Made by a program: the position numbers and the translations under genes. Below, piece after piece: positions 7,624 to 15,635 of a stretch of DNA of 64,000 nt. The notes beneath the pieces are model-generated. The model did not search any database. It was not told where the DNA came from and saw only the letters and a list, made by a program, of their open reading frames with translations. Position 1 is the stretch's first letter, and each line of letters opens with the position of its first letter. This stretch comes from CADBRN01 sp050944685 (GTDB taxonomy: Bacteria; Bacillota; Clostridia; Lachnospirales; Lachnospiraceae). Location: positions 87,394 through 151,393 of the forward strand of contig JBMNRP010000003.1 in assembly GCA_050944685.1 (NCBI GenBank), read 5' to 3'.

Positions 7624-9372
7624 TTACTCGACGTCCTGAACAGCCGCGTAGCCTTCCTCACCGGTACGGACCTTGACGACGTTCTGTACGTTGTAGACAA
7701 AGATCTTTCCGTCACCGATATGACCGGTGTACAGAGCCTTCTTTGCGGTCTCGATGACATGCTCCACGCTGATCTTCGAGACGACCACCTCAACCTTGAC
7801 CTTCGGCAGCAGGGTCGAATCGACGACCGCGCCACGGTAGCGCTCGGTGGTTCCTCTCTGGATACCGGAGCCCATCACCTGAATCATGGTCATTCCGGTA
7901 ACACCCAGCTCGTTCAGCGCCTTCTTCAGGGTATCAAAACGGGCCAGTCTGCAGATAATGACCACTTTGTGGATTCCGGTATCGGTCTCCGCGATCGCGG
8001 GCTCGGTCTGAACCTTGACCGCCGCATTCTTCATGGCCTCAGAAGCCTCTTCGTAGCTGTCTACACCGAGATCGGTATTCTCGTTTGCGTCAACCGTCAG
8101 ATCGGTGATATCACTGATCGCAAATCCGGAGTACGCGGAAGCGAGGCCGTGCTCGTGAATATCCAGTCCGTCGATCTCCACCTCGGCCGGAACGCGAAGG
8201 CCGATGGTCTTGTCGATAATCTTGAACGCGATGAACATCACAACCAGTACATAGACGATAACCGAAATAAATCCGAGAGCCTGAATGCCGAGCTGTTTCA
8301 CGCCGCCGCCGTAGAAAAGTCCCTTTCCGACGCCGTCATCGCCGGTGGAGAACAGTCCGACCGCGATCGTTCCCCAGATACCGTTTACCATATGAACGGA
8401 AACGGCACCGACCGGATCGTCGATCTTCGCTACATTATCAAAGAATTCAACACTGAACACAACCAGGAATCCTGCGACGAGTCCGATAAAAAATGCTCCG
8501 ACCTGAGAGACGCAGTCGCAGGGAGCCGTAATGGCTACCAGACCCGCCAGAGCCGCGTTGAGCGTCATGGAGACATCGGGTTTTCCGTAGCGGAACCATG
8601 TGAACATCATGGCCACGACAGTCGCGACCGCCGCCGCCAGGTTCGTGTTTACAAAAGCGCGGGCCGCTGTCGTGGCTGCTTCCGCATCCGCCATGGAGAC
8701 AGTAGAACCGCCGTTAAATCCGAACCAGCAGAACCAGAGAATAAATACGCCGAGAGCAACCGAAGTCATGTTGTGGCCGGGAATCGCTTTCGCTTTTCCG
8801 TTCTTGTCGTACTTTCCGATACGGGGACCGAGCATCCAGGCGCCGAGCATGGCGATTGCGCCGCCAACCATATGAACGCAGGTACTTCCGGCAAAATCGT
8901 GGAAGCCCAGCTGAGCGAGCCATCCGCCGCCCCAGATCCAGTGACCGCTGATCGGATAAACGACCAGGGAAATGATGGCCGAGTAGTAGCAGTAAGCCTT
9001 GAAGTTTGTGCGCTCAGCCATCGATCCGGACACGATCGTGGCCGCCGTCGCGCAGAACACGGTCTGGAAAATGACGTAGGCGAGAAGCGGCATGTTCTGC
9101 GGAACCACGCTGTTGGAGGCGGTGTACGACCCGCGGATCAGCGGGTCGAGCTTGCCGATAAACAGACCGGTACCGTTAAACATCAGTCCGAAACCGACCA
9201 GCCAGAAGCACGGGGTTCCGATACAGAAATCCATCATGTTCTTCATCAGAATGTTTCCCGTATTCTTCGCCCGGGTCAGTCCGGATTCACAGAGTGCAAA
9301 ACCGGCCTGCATGAAATAAACCAGCGCCGCACAAAGAAGAACCCATATTACTGTAGGAATATCAAACTTCAT
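7624..9372 (-). CDS. amt: Ammonium transporter fused to a C-terminal P-II (GlnB/GlnK) domain
   Basis: Membrane ammonium channel of the Amt/Rh family with its regulator in the same chain. Residues 1-395 form the transporter: multiple hydrophobic helices, FCWFGFNGGST, and the paired pore histidines at H167 (DFAGSTCVHMVGG) and H327 (VSVHMVNGIWG). A hydrophilic linker (about 396-465) leads to a P-II fold from about 468 to 570, with TLKKALNELGVTGMT, a T-loop GTTERYRGA and LPKVKVEVVV. The GAEY segment that carries the uridylylated Tyr in enteric P-II proteins reads GAVV here, so that site is missing. In the family, free GlnK blocks Amt by inserting its T-loop; here the fusion would tether it. AGGAGGG lies before the ATG. 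A separate promoter and attenuator-like leader precede the gene and two terminators follow. Confidence 0.96.
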   Translation of the reverse strand: MKFDIPTVIWVLLCAALVYFMQAGFALCESGLTRAKNTGNILMKNMMDFCIGTPCFWLVGFGLMFNGTGLFIGKLDPLIRGSYTASNSVVPQNMPLLAYVIFQTVFCATAATIVSGSMAERTNFKAYCYYSAIISLVVYPISGHWIWGGGWLAQLGFHDFAGSTCVHMVGGAIAMLGAWMLGPRIGKYDKNGKAKAIPGHNMTSVALGVFILWFCWFGFNGGSTVSMADAEAATTAARAFVNTNLAAAVATVVAMMFTWFRYGKPDVSMTLNAALAGLVAITAPCDCVSQVGAFFIGLVAGFLVVFSVEFFDNVAKIDDPVGAVSVHMVNGIWGTIAVGLFSTGDDGVGKGLFYGGGVKQLGIQALGFISVIVYVLVVMFIAFKIIDKTIGLRVPAEVEIDGLDIHEHGLASAYSGFAISDITDLTVDANENTDLGVDSYEEASEAMKNAAVKVQTEPAIAETDTGIHKVVIICRLARFDTLKKALNELGVTGMTMIQVMGSGIQRGTTERYRGAVVDSTLLPKVKVEVVVSKISVEHVIETAKKALYTGHIGDGKIFVYNVQNVVKVRTGEEGYAAVQDVE

Positions 9373-9438
9373 AACTGCCCTCCTTTTCCTCTCTTTTGCA
9401 TTCTTGTTTTTTCAGAAAAAATCCTCCCGGTTTTTTCC

Positions 9439-9492
9439 AAAAAAAACAGGCCCTGATGGTATTTCCGGAAAATCCGGAATACGATCAGCGCC
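9439..9492 (-). terminator. Terminator-like hairpin inside the amt leader (candidate attenuator)
   Basis: Minus-strand stem of about 17 pairs: GCC, CTGAT, GTATT and CCGG segments (9492-9474) pair with CCGG, AATAC, ATCAG and GGC (9468-9449) around an ATTTT loop, with two single mismatches and one bulge. Eight T follow directly (9446-9439). It lies about 65 bases before the amt start codon and about 135 bases after the promoter, so it would stop transcription in the leader unless an alternative fold forms. No competing antiterminator was proven by eye. Confidence 0.65.
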
Positions 9493-9634
9493 TTTGCTGG
9501 AAATAATTATGGTTGATGAAAATCAGAAGTTCCCGGTCCCGCCGCGGAAAACAGGCTGCCGCAGGCGAAAGCCGGATACAAAAAAAGCGAAGATGCCTGA
9601 AGAACTCTTCAAACACCCTCGTTTGATATCTAAA

Positions 9635-9663
9635 ATACTAAACCAATCAAAATGATATGTCAA
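9635..9663 (-). promoter_or_regulatory. Promoter of amt
   Basis: TTGACA (9663-9658), 17-base spacer, TAGTAT (9640-9635) on the minus strand. The predicted transcript has a leader of about 255 bases before the amt ATG; besides the terminator-like hairpin it holds several small GC-rich stems, but no gene. Confidence 0.75.
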
Positions 9664-9742
9664 GGCATTTTGCCATGTTTTTTTGAAATGCAAGAATTTA
9701 CGGATAATTCAGACCGGTTTTATTTTGATTTTATTTTCCGCT

Positions 9743-10468
9743 TCAGCGCGGAAAACGCCCCCGAACCGGCCGCGCAAATTCGCCTGTCGGCGCGGGATAC
9801 TGGGTGGGAATGCGGACGGTCGACATCTTCTTCGGGTCCTTCGATTTTTCGATACTCAGATCAAAGCCGTACCGGTTGAAGAAGTACAGCTCCCGGTCGT
9901 CCTTGTCATCGGTCATCGCCAGACGGTAGACACACATCCGGTGCAGGATGTCATTGGCGATATAGCGGGCGTCTGCCGCGCGCTTAAAGACCACATCCAG
10001 AAACCAGAGCGATTTCTGCTCGTCCTTGTAGTAAACGCGGACCGTCTCATAGGTGAGAAAACCGGCCTTCGGGCGGAAACTGATCTGCGACACCCATTCG
10101 TAGCGGATCATCCCCATCAGAACCATCTCGTTCCGGCGGTAGGCCGGAATCGAGGAACGCGCGTTCGAGAACACCGCGGCCATCGTATCGTCCACGTGGT
10201 GGCTCTCCTGAGACTTCTCAATCCGAAGCAGGACACGGGAATCCGTCACGAAAAACTCCGTCTCGACATTGTCGTAAAAAAGCACCTCGTAGGACTGCTT
10301 CCCCGATGCGGGAATCTTGTAAAGATGAATGCTGTCCGCGAGATACCGGTGAATGCGGCGTCCGTCCCACGACTCAAAGACGACCTCTCCCGACGCGTCA
10401 CAATTCGCGTATCGGAAGGGCTCGTCATGGTAATTATATTCAACCATGTAAACCGCCTGATATCCCAT
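9743..10468 (-). CDS. Uncharacterised 241-residue protein
   Basis: I do not recognise the family. The product has no signal peptide, membrane segment or clear motif. It is rich in aromatic residues (runs such as MVEYNYHDEPFRYAN, VYYKDEQKSLWFLDVVFKR) and in alternating beta-like strands. The tail is basic and Pro/Arg-rich (PAPTGEFARPVRGRFPR). It is a plausible cytosolic all-beta or alpha/beta domain protein. The start is supported by GGGGAG five bases before the ATG and by an extended -10 promoter at 10530-10538. It stands alone between tuf and amt, with hairpins or promoters on both sides, so it is probably a single-gene unit. Whether it is conserved cannot be told from the window. Confidence 0.72.
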   Translation of the reverse strand: MGYQAVYMVEYNYHDEPFRYANCDASGEVVFESWDGRRIHRYLADSIHLYKIPASGKQSYEVLFYDNVETEFFVTDSRVLLRIEKSQESHHVDDTMAAVFSNARSSIPAYRRNEMVLMGMIRYEWVSQISFRPKAGFLTYETVRVYYKDEQKSLWFLDVVFKRAADARYIANDILHRMCVYRLAMTDDKDDRELYFFNRYGFDLSIEKSKDPKKMSTVRIPTQYPAPTGEFARPVRGRFPR

Positions 10469-10529
10469 TTATACTCCCCATAAAACAGAATCGCCGGCAA
10501 AGCGCCGCTGGTACGGTTCATTTTTTAAT

Positions 10530-10538
10530 ATTATACCA
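10530..10538 (-). promoter_or_regulatory. Extended -10 promoter of the 241-residue protein gene
   Basis: TGG-TATAAT on the minus strand (10538-10530): a perfect -10 box with the TGN extension and no good -35 at 17 bases. It lies about 60 bases before the ATG. Confidence 0.6.
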
Positions 10539-10624
10539 TATTTGTCCTCTATTTCTGTGAAAAAAACAACAATAGTATTGTTTTGTTTCGCGCCGGCACC
10601 GAAAGGCAGCCCCGGAACACACGA

Positions 10625-10652
10625 GGGCCGCCGCACATAAGTGCGACGGCCC
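10625..10652 (-). terminator. Hairpin after tuf, possible terminator
   Basis: Twelve-pair stem GGGCCGTCGCAC/GTGCGGCGGCCC with a TTAT loop and one G-T pair, 46 bases past the tuf stop. There is no T-run after it, so it may act as a 3' stabiliser or a weak terminator of the str operon. Confidence 0.5.
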
Positions 10653-10698
10653 CCGGAAATTTCCACAACGCGCCGGATCGGCGTCCGTTTCAGAAATA

Positions 10699-11892
10699 TT
10701 ACTCGATGATAGAAGCGACACGGCCGGATCCTACCGTATGACCGCCCTCACGGATAGCGAAGGTAAGTCCCTGCTCCATAGCTACGGCATGGATCAGCTC
10801 AATCGTCATCTCGACGTTATCACCGGGCATGCACATCTCAGTGCCTTCCGGCAGAGTAATCACACCGGTGACATCGGTGGTTCTGAAATAGAACTGCGGA
10901 CGATAGTTGTTGAAGAACGGTGTATGACGGCCGCCCTCGTCTTTCGTCAGAACGTAAACCTGAGCGGTAAATTTCTTATGGCAGGTAACGGTTCCCGGCT
11001 TTGCGACAACCTGTCCCTTTTCAATTCCGGTACGCTCGATACCACGAAGCAGAACACCGATGTTATCGCCGGCCATAGCCTCGTCCAGAAGTTTATGGAA
11101 CATCTCGATACCGGTCGCGACAGAGCTCTTGACCTCGTCCTTGATGCCAAGGATCTCAACCGGGTCATTCAGGCGAAGCGTTCCACGCTCAACTCTTCCT
11201 GTCGCAACGGTTCCACGTCCGGAGATGGTGAAGACATCCTCTACCGGCATCAGGAACGGCTTATCCATATCACGGGTCGGGGTCGGGATATGCTCGTCAA
11301 CGGTGTTGAGGAGCTCCATGATCTTGTCGCCCCACTCACTGGACGGATCCTCCAGAGCCTTCAGAGCAGAGCCCTGAACGATCGGGGTATTCTCGAAACC
11401 GTACTCGTCAAGCAGCTCGGTGACTTCCATCTCGACCAGCTCGATCAGCTCCGGATCGTCAACCATATCGCACTTGTTCAGGAATACGACCATAGCCGGA
11501 ACACCTACCTGACGGGCGAGCAGTACGTGCTCACGAGTCTGAGCCATAACACCGTCGGTAGCGGCAACCACGAGGATCGCGCCGTCCATCTGAGCGGCTC
11601 CGGTGATCATGTTCTTGACGTAGTCAGCGTGTCCGGGGCAGTCAACGTGTGCATAGTGACGCTTCTCGGTCTCATACTCTACGTGTGCGGTGTTGATGGT
11701 GATACCACGCTCTCTCTCTTCAGGAGCTTTATCGATATTCGCGAAATCAACAATCTGGTTCTCATCGGTGGGCATTCTGGTTGCCAGAACTTTTGTGATG
11801 GCGGCGGTCAGAGTCGTTTTACCGTGATCAACGTGTCCGATGGTGCCGATGTTGCAATGCGGTTTGGTTCTTTCAAATTTTTGCTTCGCCAT
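10699..11892 (-). CDS. tuf: Elongation factor Tu
   Basis: Delivers aminoacyl-tRNA to the ribosome as a GTP complex. The 397-residue product is full length: GHVDHGKT (residues 19-26), the switch I region RGITINTAHVEYE, DCPGHADY (G3), NKCD (G4) and SALKAL (G5), then the two beta-barrel domains ending GSGRVASIIE. AAGGAGG precedes the ATG. It is the last gene of the rpsL-rpsG-fusA-tuf operon but also has its own good promoter in the 156-base gap after fusA. No second tuf copy is seen in the window. Confidence 0.99.
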   Translation of the reverse strand: MAKQKFERTKPHCNIGTIGHVDHGKTTLTAAITKVLATRMPTDENQIVDFANIDKAPEERERGITINTAHVEYETEKRHYAHVDCPGHADYVKNMITGAAQMDGAILVVAATDGVMAQTREHVLLARQVGVPAMVVFLNKCDMVDDPELIELVEMEVTELLDEYGFENTPIVQGSALKALEDPSSEWGDKIMELLNTVDEHIPTPTRDMDKPFLMPVEDVFTISGRGTVATGRVERGTLRLNDPVEILGIKDEVKSSVATGIEMFHKLLDEAMAGDNIGVLLRGIERTGIEKGQVVAKPGTVTCHKKFTAQVYVLTKDEGGRHTPFFNNYRPQFYFRTTDVTGVITLPEGTEMCMPGDNVEMTIELIHAVAMEQGLTFAIREGGHTVGSGRVASIIE

Positions 11893-11957
11893 TTTAAAAA
11901 ATCCTCCTTGTAAAGCACTATCATTGCTTTTTAATCTCTGATACGGCTATATCCAAG

Positions 11958-11986
11958 ATTATATTTCATTTTGTTTTTGTTTGCAA
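11958..11986 (-). promoter_or_regulatory. Internal promoter for tuf
   Basis: TTGCAA (11986-11981), 17-base spacer of A-rich sequence, TATAAT (11963-11958) on the minus strand, about 60 bases before the tuf start. Confidence 0.65.
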
Positions 11987-12048
11987 GTTATTTCAGTATA
12001 TACGGACTTCTCCGGCATCCACCCGTCCGGATGGATTTTCCGGAAAGA

Positions 12049-14169
12049 TTATTTATCGGTCTTGTCGGAAAGAACCTTTTCCTGAACGGACTTCGGAACC
12101 TGCTCGTAGCGCTCGAAGAACATCGAATAGTTTCCCCGTCCCTGGGTCTTTGAACGAAGATCCGTGGAATAGCCGAACATCTCGGCGAGCGGTACGAATC
12201 CGCGGATCATCTTTCCTCCGCCGATGTCGTCCATGCCCTCGATCCTTCCGCGGCGGGCGTTGATATCACCGATAACATCGCCCATGTACTCCTCGGGCGT
12301 GGATACCTCGACCTTCATGATCGGCTCCAGAAGAACCGGAGCCCCCTTCTGCATGGCCTCTTTGAACGCCATGGAGCCCGCGATATGGAAGGCCATCTCC
12401 GAGGAGTCGACCTCGTGGTAGGAACCGTCCCAGCAGTTCGCGTGAACACCGACCACCGGATAACCGCCGAGGATTCCCGCGCGCATGGCGTCCTGGATAC
12501 CCTCGTCAACGGCCGGAATGTATTCCTTCGGAATCGCTCCGCCGACAACCGTGCTCTCGAACTTATAGGACTCTTCTGCATTCGCATCCATGGGCTCGAA
12601 TTTGACTTTGCAGTGACCGTACTGGCCGCGGCCTCCGGACTGTCTCGCGTACTTGCTGTCGATATCGGAAGCCTTGGTGATGGTCTCTTTGTAGGCGACC
12701 TGCGGCGCTCCGACGTTCGCCTCGACGTTGAACTCACGCAGCAGACGGTCTACGATAATTTCCAGATGCAGCTCGCCCATTCCGGCAATGATGGTCTGTC
12801 CGGTCTCGGAATTCGTGTGGGCGCGGAAGGTCGGGTCCTCCTCGGCAAGCTTTGCCAGGGCCTCGGCCAGTTTTCCCTGACCAGCCTTTGTCTTCGGCTC
12901 GATGGCCAGCTCGATAACCGGCTCCGGGAACTCCATGGACTCCAGGATGACCGGATGCTGCTCGTCGCAGATCGTATCTCCGGTGCTGGAGAACTTGAAT
13001 CCGATGGCGGCTGCGATATCGCCGGAATAAACCTTGTCCAGTTCTTTTCTTTTGTTCGCGTGCATCTGCAGGATACGGCCGACACGCTCTTTCTTATCCT
13101 TGGTCGCGTTCAGGACATAGGATCCGGCGTTCAGTGTTCCGGAATACACGCGGAAATAGGCGAGACGGCCCACGAAAGGATCGGTCACGATCTTGAAAAC
13201 CAGAGCGGAAAAAGGCTCCTCATCCGAAGACTTTCTCGTAACCTCATTCCCCTCGAGATCGGTTCCCTCGACATCCGGAACGTCGGTCGGAGCCGGCATG
13301 TACTCGATGACAGCATCGAGCAGCTTCTGGATGCCCTTGTTCTGATGGGCGGAACCGCAGCAGACCGGAACGGCCTCGTTCTGGATCGTTCCCCTGCGAA
13401 GCGCCGCCTTCAGGTCATCCACGGAAGGCTCCGTCCCGTCAAGATACTGAAGCATCAGATCTTCGTCGAGATCGCAGATCTTCTCCACCAGCTCGGTGTG
13501 ATACAGCTCTGCGTCATCCTTCATGTCGTCCGGGATGTCGACGACGGAAATATCCTCGCCCTTGGCGTCATTGTAAATGTATGCCTTCATCTCGAACAGA
13601 TCGACAATTCCCTTGAAATTATCCTCTTTTCCGATCGGCAGCTGAATGACGACCGCGTTCTTTCCGAGCTTTGTTCCGATCTCGTCGACCGTGTTGAAGA
13701 AGTCCGCGCCCATGATATCCATCTTGTTAACGAATGCCATACGCGGAACATTGTAGGTGTCCGCCTGACGCCAGACGTTCTCTGACTGCGGCTCGACACC
13801 GCCTTTTGCGTCGAATACGCCGATGGCGCCGTCCAGTACGCGGAGAGAACGCTCAACCTCAACCGTAAAATCGACGTGTCCGGGCGTATCAATGATATTG
13901 ATTCTGTGCTCCAGAGCGCCTGGCTTCGGCTTTGTCTGTTCCTGAAGGGTCCAGTGGCATGTGGTGGCGGCGGAGGTAATCGTGATGCCACGCTCCTGCT
14001 CCTGATCCATCCAGTCCATCGTCGCGGTGCCCTCGTAAGTCTCACCGATCTTGTAATTGACGCCGGTGTAGTAAAGGATGCGCTCCGTCAGTGTCGTCTT
14101 TCCGGCATCGATGTGCGCCATAATTCCGATATTTCTGGTTCTCTCTAAAGGATACTCTCTACCAGCCAA
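12049..14169 (-). CDS. fusA: Elongation factor G
   Basis: GTPase that drives translocation and, with RRF, ribosome recycling. The 706-residue product has AHIDAGKT (residues 18-25), RGITITSAATTCHW (switch I), DTPGHVDF (G3) and NKMD (G4). Domains II-V follow, including GGRGQYGH and the domain V stretch with GYSTDLRSKTQGRG. The start codon is TTG (14169-14167), preceded by AAAGGGGG; the next in-frame Met lies inside the G domain, so TTG is the real start. It follows rpsG by 14 bases, as in other str operons. Confidence 0.98.
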   Translation of the reverse strand: MAGREYPLERTRNIGIMAHIDAGKTTLTERILYYTGVNYKIGETYEGTATMDWMDQEQERGITITSAATTCHWTLQEQTKPKPGALEHRINIIDTPGHVDFTVEVERSLRVLDGAIGVFDAKGGVEPQSENVWRQADTYNVPRMAFVNKMDIMGADFFNTVDEIGTKLGKNAVVIQLPIGKEDNFKGIVDLFEMKAYIYNDAKGEDISVVDIPDDMKDDAELYHTELVEKICDLDEDLMLQYLDGTEPSVDDLKAALRRGTIQNEAVPVCCGSAHQNKGIQKLLDAVIEYMPAPTDVPDVEGTDLEGNEVTRKSSDEEPFSALVFKIVTDPFVGRLAYFRVYSGTLNAGSYVLNATKDKKERVGRILQMHANKRKELDKVYSGDIAAAIGFKFSSTGDTICDEQHPVILESMEFPEPVIELAIEPKTKAGQGKLAEALAKLAEEDPTFRAHTNSETGQTIIAGMGELHLEIIVDRLLREFNVEANVGAPQVAYKETITKASDIDSKYARQSGGRGQYGHCKVKFEPMDANAEESYKFESTVVGGAIPKEYIPAVDEGIQDAMRAGILGGYPVVGVHANCWDGSYHEVDSSEMAFHIAGSMAFKEAMQKGAPVLLEPIMKVEVSTPEEYMGDVIGDINARRGRIEGMDDIGGGKMIRGFVPLAEMFGYSTDLRSKTQGRGNYSMFFERYEQVPKSVQEKVLSDKTDK

Positions 14170-14183
14170 CTATTTAACCCCCT

Positions 14184-14654
14184 TTAGAATCTGTAGTGGG
14201 CGAAGGCCTTGTTCGATTCAGCCATCTTATGCATGTCTTCCTTGCGCTTTACGGATGCTCCCGTGTTGTTTGCGGCATCCATAAGCTCATTCGCCAGTCT
14301 CTCCTCCATGGTCTTTTCGCTTCTCTTGCGGGAGAACATGGTGATCCAGCGGAGCGCCAGGGTCTGACGTCTGTCCGGACGGACTTCGATCGGGACCTGG
14401 TAGGTCGCGCCGCCGATACGTCTCGCCTTGACCTCGAGGACCGGCATAATATTGTTCATAGCAGCTTCAAAAACTTCCATCGCCGGTTTCCCGGACTTTT
14501 CTTCCATTCTGGAGAATGCGCCGTATACAATCTTCTGGGCTGTGCCCTTCTTGCCGTCGAGCATGATATTGTTGATCAGCTTCGTGACGACCTTGCTGTT
14601 GTATACCGGATCCGCCAAAACATCTCTCTTCTGAGTATGTCCCTTTCTTGGCAC
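14184..14654 (-). CDS. rpsG: 30S ribosomal protein S7
   Basis: Nucleates the head of the 30S subunit by binding the 3' domain of 16S rRNA. The 156-residue product starts PRKGHTQKRDVLADP after the initiator, exactly as in S7 families. I place the start at a GTG (14654-14652) because AAGGAGG lies eight bases upstream; the longer in-frame reading from an ATG at 14675 would add seven codons across that ribosome binding site. The core motifs GGATYQVPIEVRPDRR and NKAFAHYRF are intact. Confidence 0.97.
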   Translation of the reverse strand: MPRKGHTQKRDVLADPVYNSKVVTKLINNIMLDGKKGTAQKIVYGAFSRMEEKSGKPAMEVFEAAMNNIMPVLEVKARRIGGATYQVPIEVRPDRRQTLALRWITMFSRKRSEKTMEERLANELMDAANNTGASVKRKEDMHKMAESNKAFAHYRF

Positions 14655-14891
14655 GATACTTCCCTCCTTAATCATGAATGATTAGATCACTGGTACTCAC
14701 ATCTATGATCATGTGTCTGCGCCGGTAGTTTCTATGTGAACCCCGCAGCCGTATTTAAGGTTCCGAGAATTACCGCCTGACTGTAACCATAAACGAGTTA
14801 TTTTGTTTCTCAGTTCAGATTCCTCCGGACAATCCGGGCCGCCGGCACGAAAAACGGATTTTCCGCGCCCGCCTTGCATGTGGCCGGAATA

Positions 14892-15305
14892 TCACTTCTT
14901 CGGTCTCTTTGCGCCGTATTTGGAGCGTGCCTGTTTTCTGTTCACGACACCCGCCGTATCCAGCGTACCTCTGACGATGTGATATCTGGTTCCCGGAAGA
15001 TCTTTCACTCTTCCGCCGCGGATCAGGACAACGCTGTGCTCCTGAAGATTGTGTCCCTCGCCCGGAATGTAGCTGGTCACTTCGATTCCGTTGGAAAGAC
15101 GTACTCTGGCGATTTTACGAAGAGCCGAATTCGGCTTCTTCGGGGTCGCCGTTTTAACTGCCGTGCAGACGCCGCGCTTCTGCGGGGAGGACTGGTTCAC
15201 GGATCTCTTCTTCAGAGAATTGAACCCTCTCTGCAGCGCCGGAGCGGTCGACTTCTTTTCGGTGGTCGCACGGCCCTTTCTGACTAACTGGTTAAATGTA
15301 GGCAT
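14892..15305 (-). CDS. rpsL: 30S ribosomal protein S12
   Basis: Decoding-centre protein of the small subunit. The 137 residues are full length, with the conserved TATPKKPNSALRKIARVRL and IPGEGHNLQEHSVVLIRGGR loops. The Lys residues whose change gives streptomycin resistance in other bacteria (in PKKPNS and GRVKDLPG) are the normal sensitive type. AGGAGGTG precedes the ATG. It is the first gene of the str operon. A 237-base gap separates it from rpsG, in which I see no gene. Confidence 0.99.
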   Translation of the reverse strand: MPTFNQLVRKGRATTEKKSTAPALQRGFNSLKKRSVNQSSPQKRGVCTAVKTATPKKPNSALRKIARVRLSNGIEVTSYIPGEGHNLQEHSVVLIRGGRVKDLPGTRYHIVRGTLDTAGVVNRKQARSKYGAKRPKK

Positions 15306-15369
15306 TCCTTTTCACCTCCTGTAAAATGCGGCTGCTAAGGTAACTTTCATGCTCGTTCCTGTAAATGAG

Positions 15370-15404
15370 CACAAAAAGAGATATTGACCCCGTTCAGGGT
15401 CAAT
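15370..15404 (-). promoter_or_regulatory. Hairpin with T-rich tail at the start of the rpsL leader
   Basis: ATTGACCC (15404-15397) pairs with GGGTCAAT (15390-15383) around a short loop, then ATCTCTTTTTG follows on the minus strand. It begins only about five bases after the expected transcription start. It could be an early attenuator or a 5' stabilising stem. Confidence 0.5.
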
Positions 15405-15415
15405 CACGTTTTGTA

Positions 15416-15444
15416 ATTATATCCGGTGTCCCCATAAATGTCAA
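15416..15444 (-). promoter_or_regulatory. Perfect consensus promoter of the str operon
   Basis: TTGACA (15444-15439), 17-base spacer, TATAAT (15421-15416) on the minus strand: an exact match to the housekeeping sigma consensus. The leader to the rpsL ATG is about 105 bases. Confidence 0.92.
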
Positions 15445-15525
15445 GAAAACTCTTGACTTTTCGCAGGTTTTGTGATCTGTTTTAATTCATTTTACAATGA
15501 CGGGATTTTTCCTCCCTGCCCGCGC

Positions 15526-15577
15526 AAAAAAACGGGCCGCCGGTCCGGGGTTAATAAACCACCGGTCCGGCAGCCCG
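15526..15577 (-). terminator. Terminator of the giant surface-protein gene
   Basis: Eleven-pair stem CGGGCTGCCGG/CCGGCGGCCCG (15577-15567 with 15543-15533, one G-T pair) followed on the minus strand by seven T (15532-15526). It begins 58 bases after the stop codon of the giant gene. Confidence 0.9.
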
Positions 15578-15635
15578 TGGTGGGGGCATATTATTTCAGA
15601 GAGGGAAAAAATCCCTTCCTGTGCCTGTTATGGAT

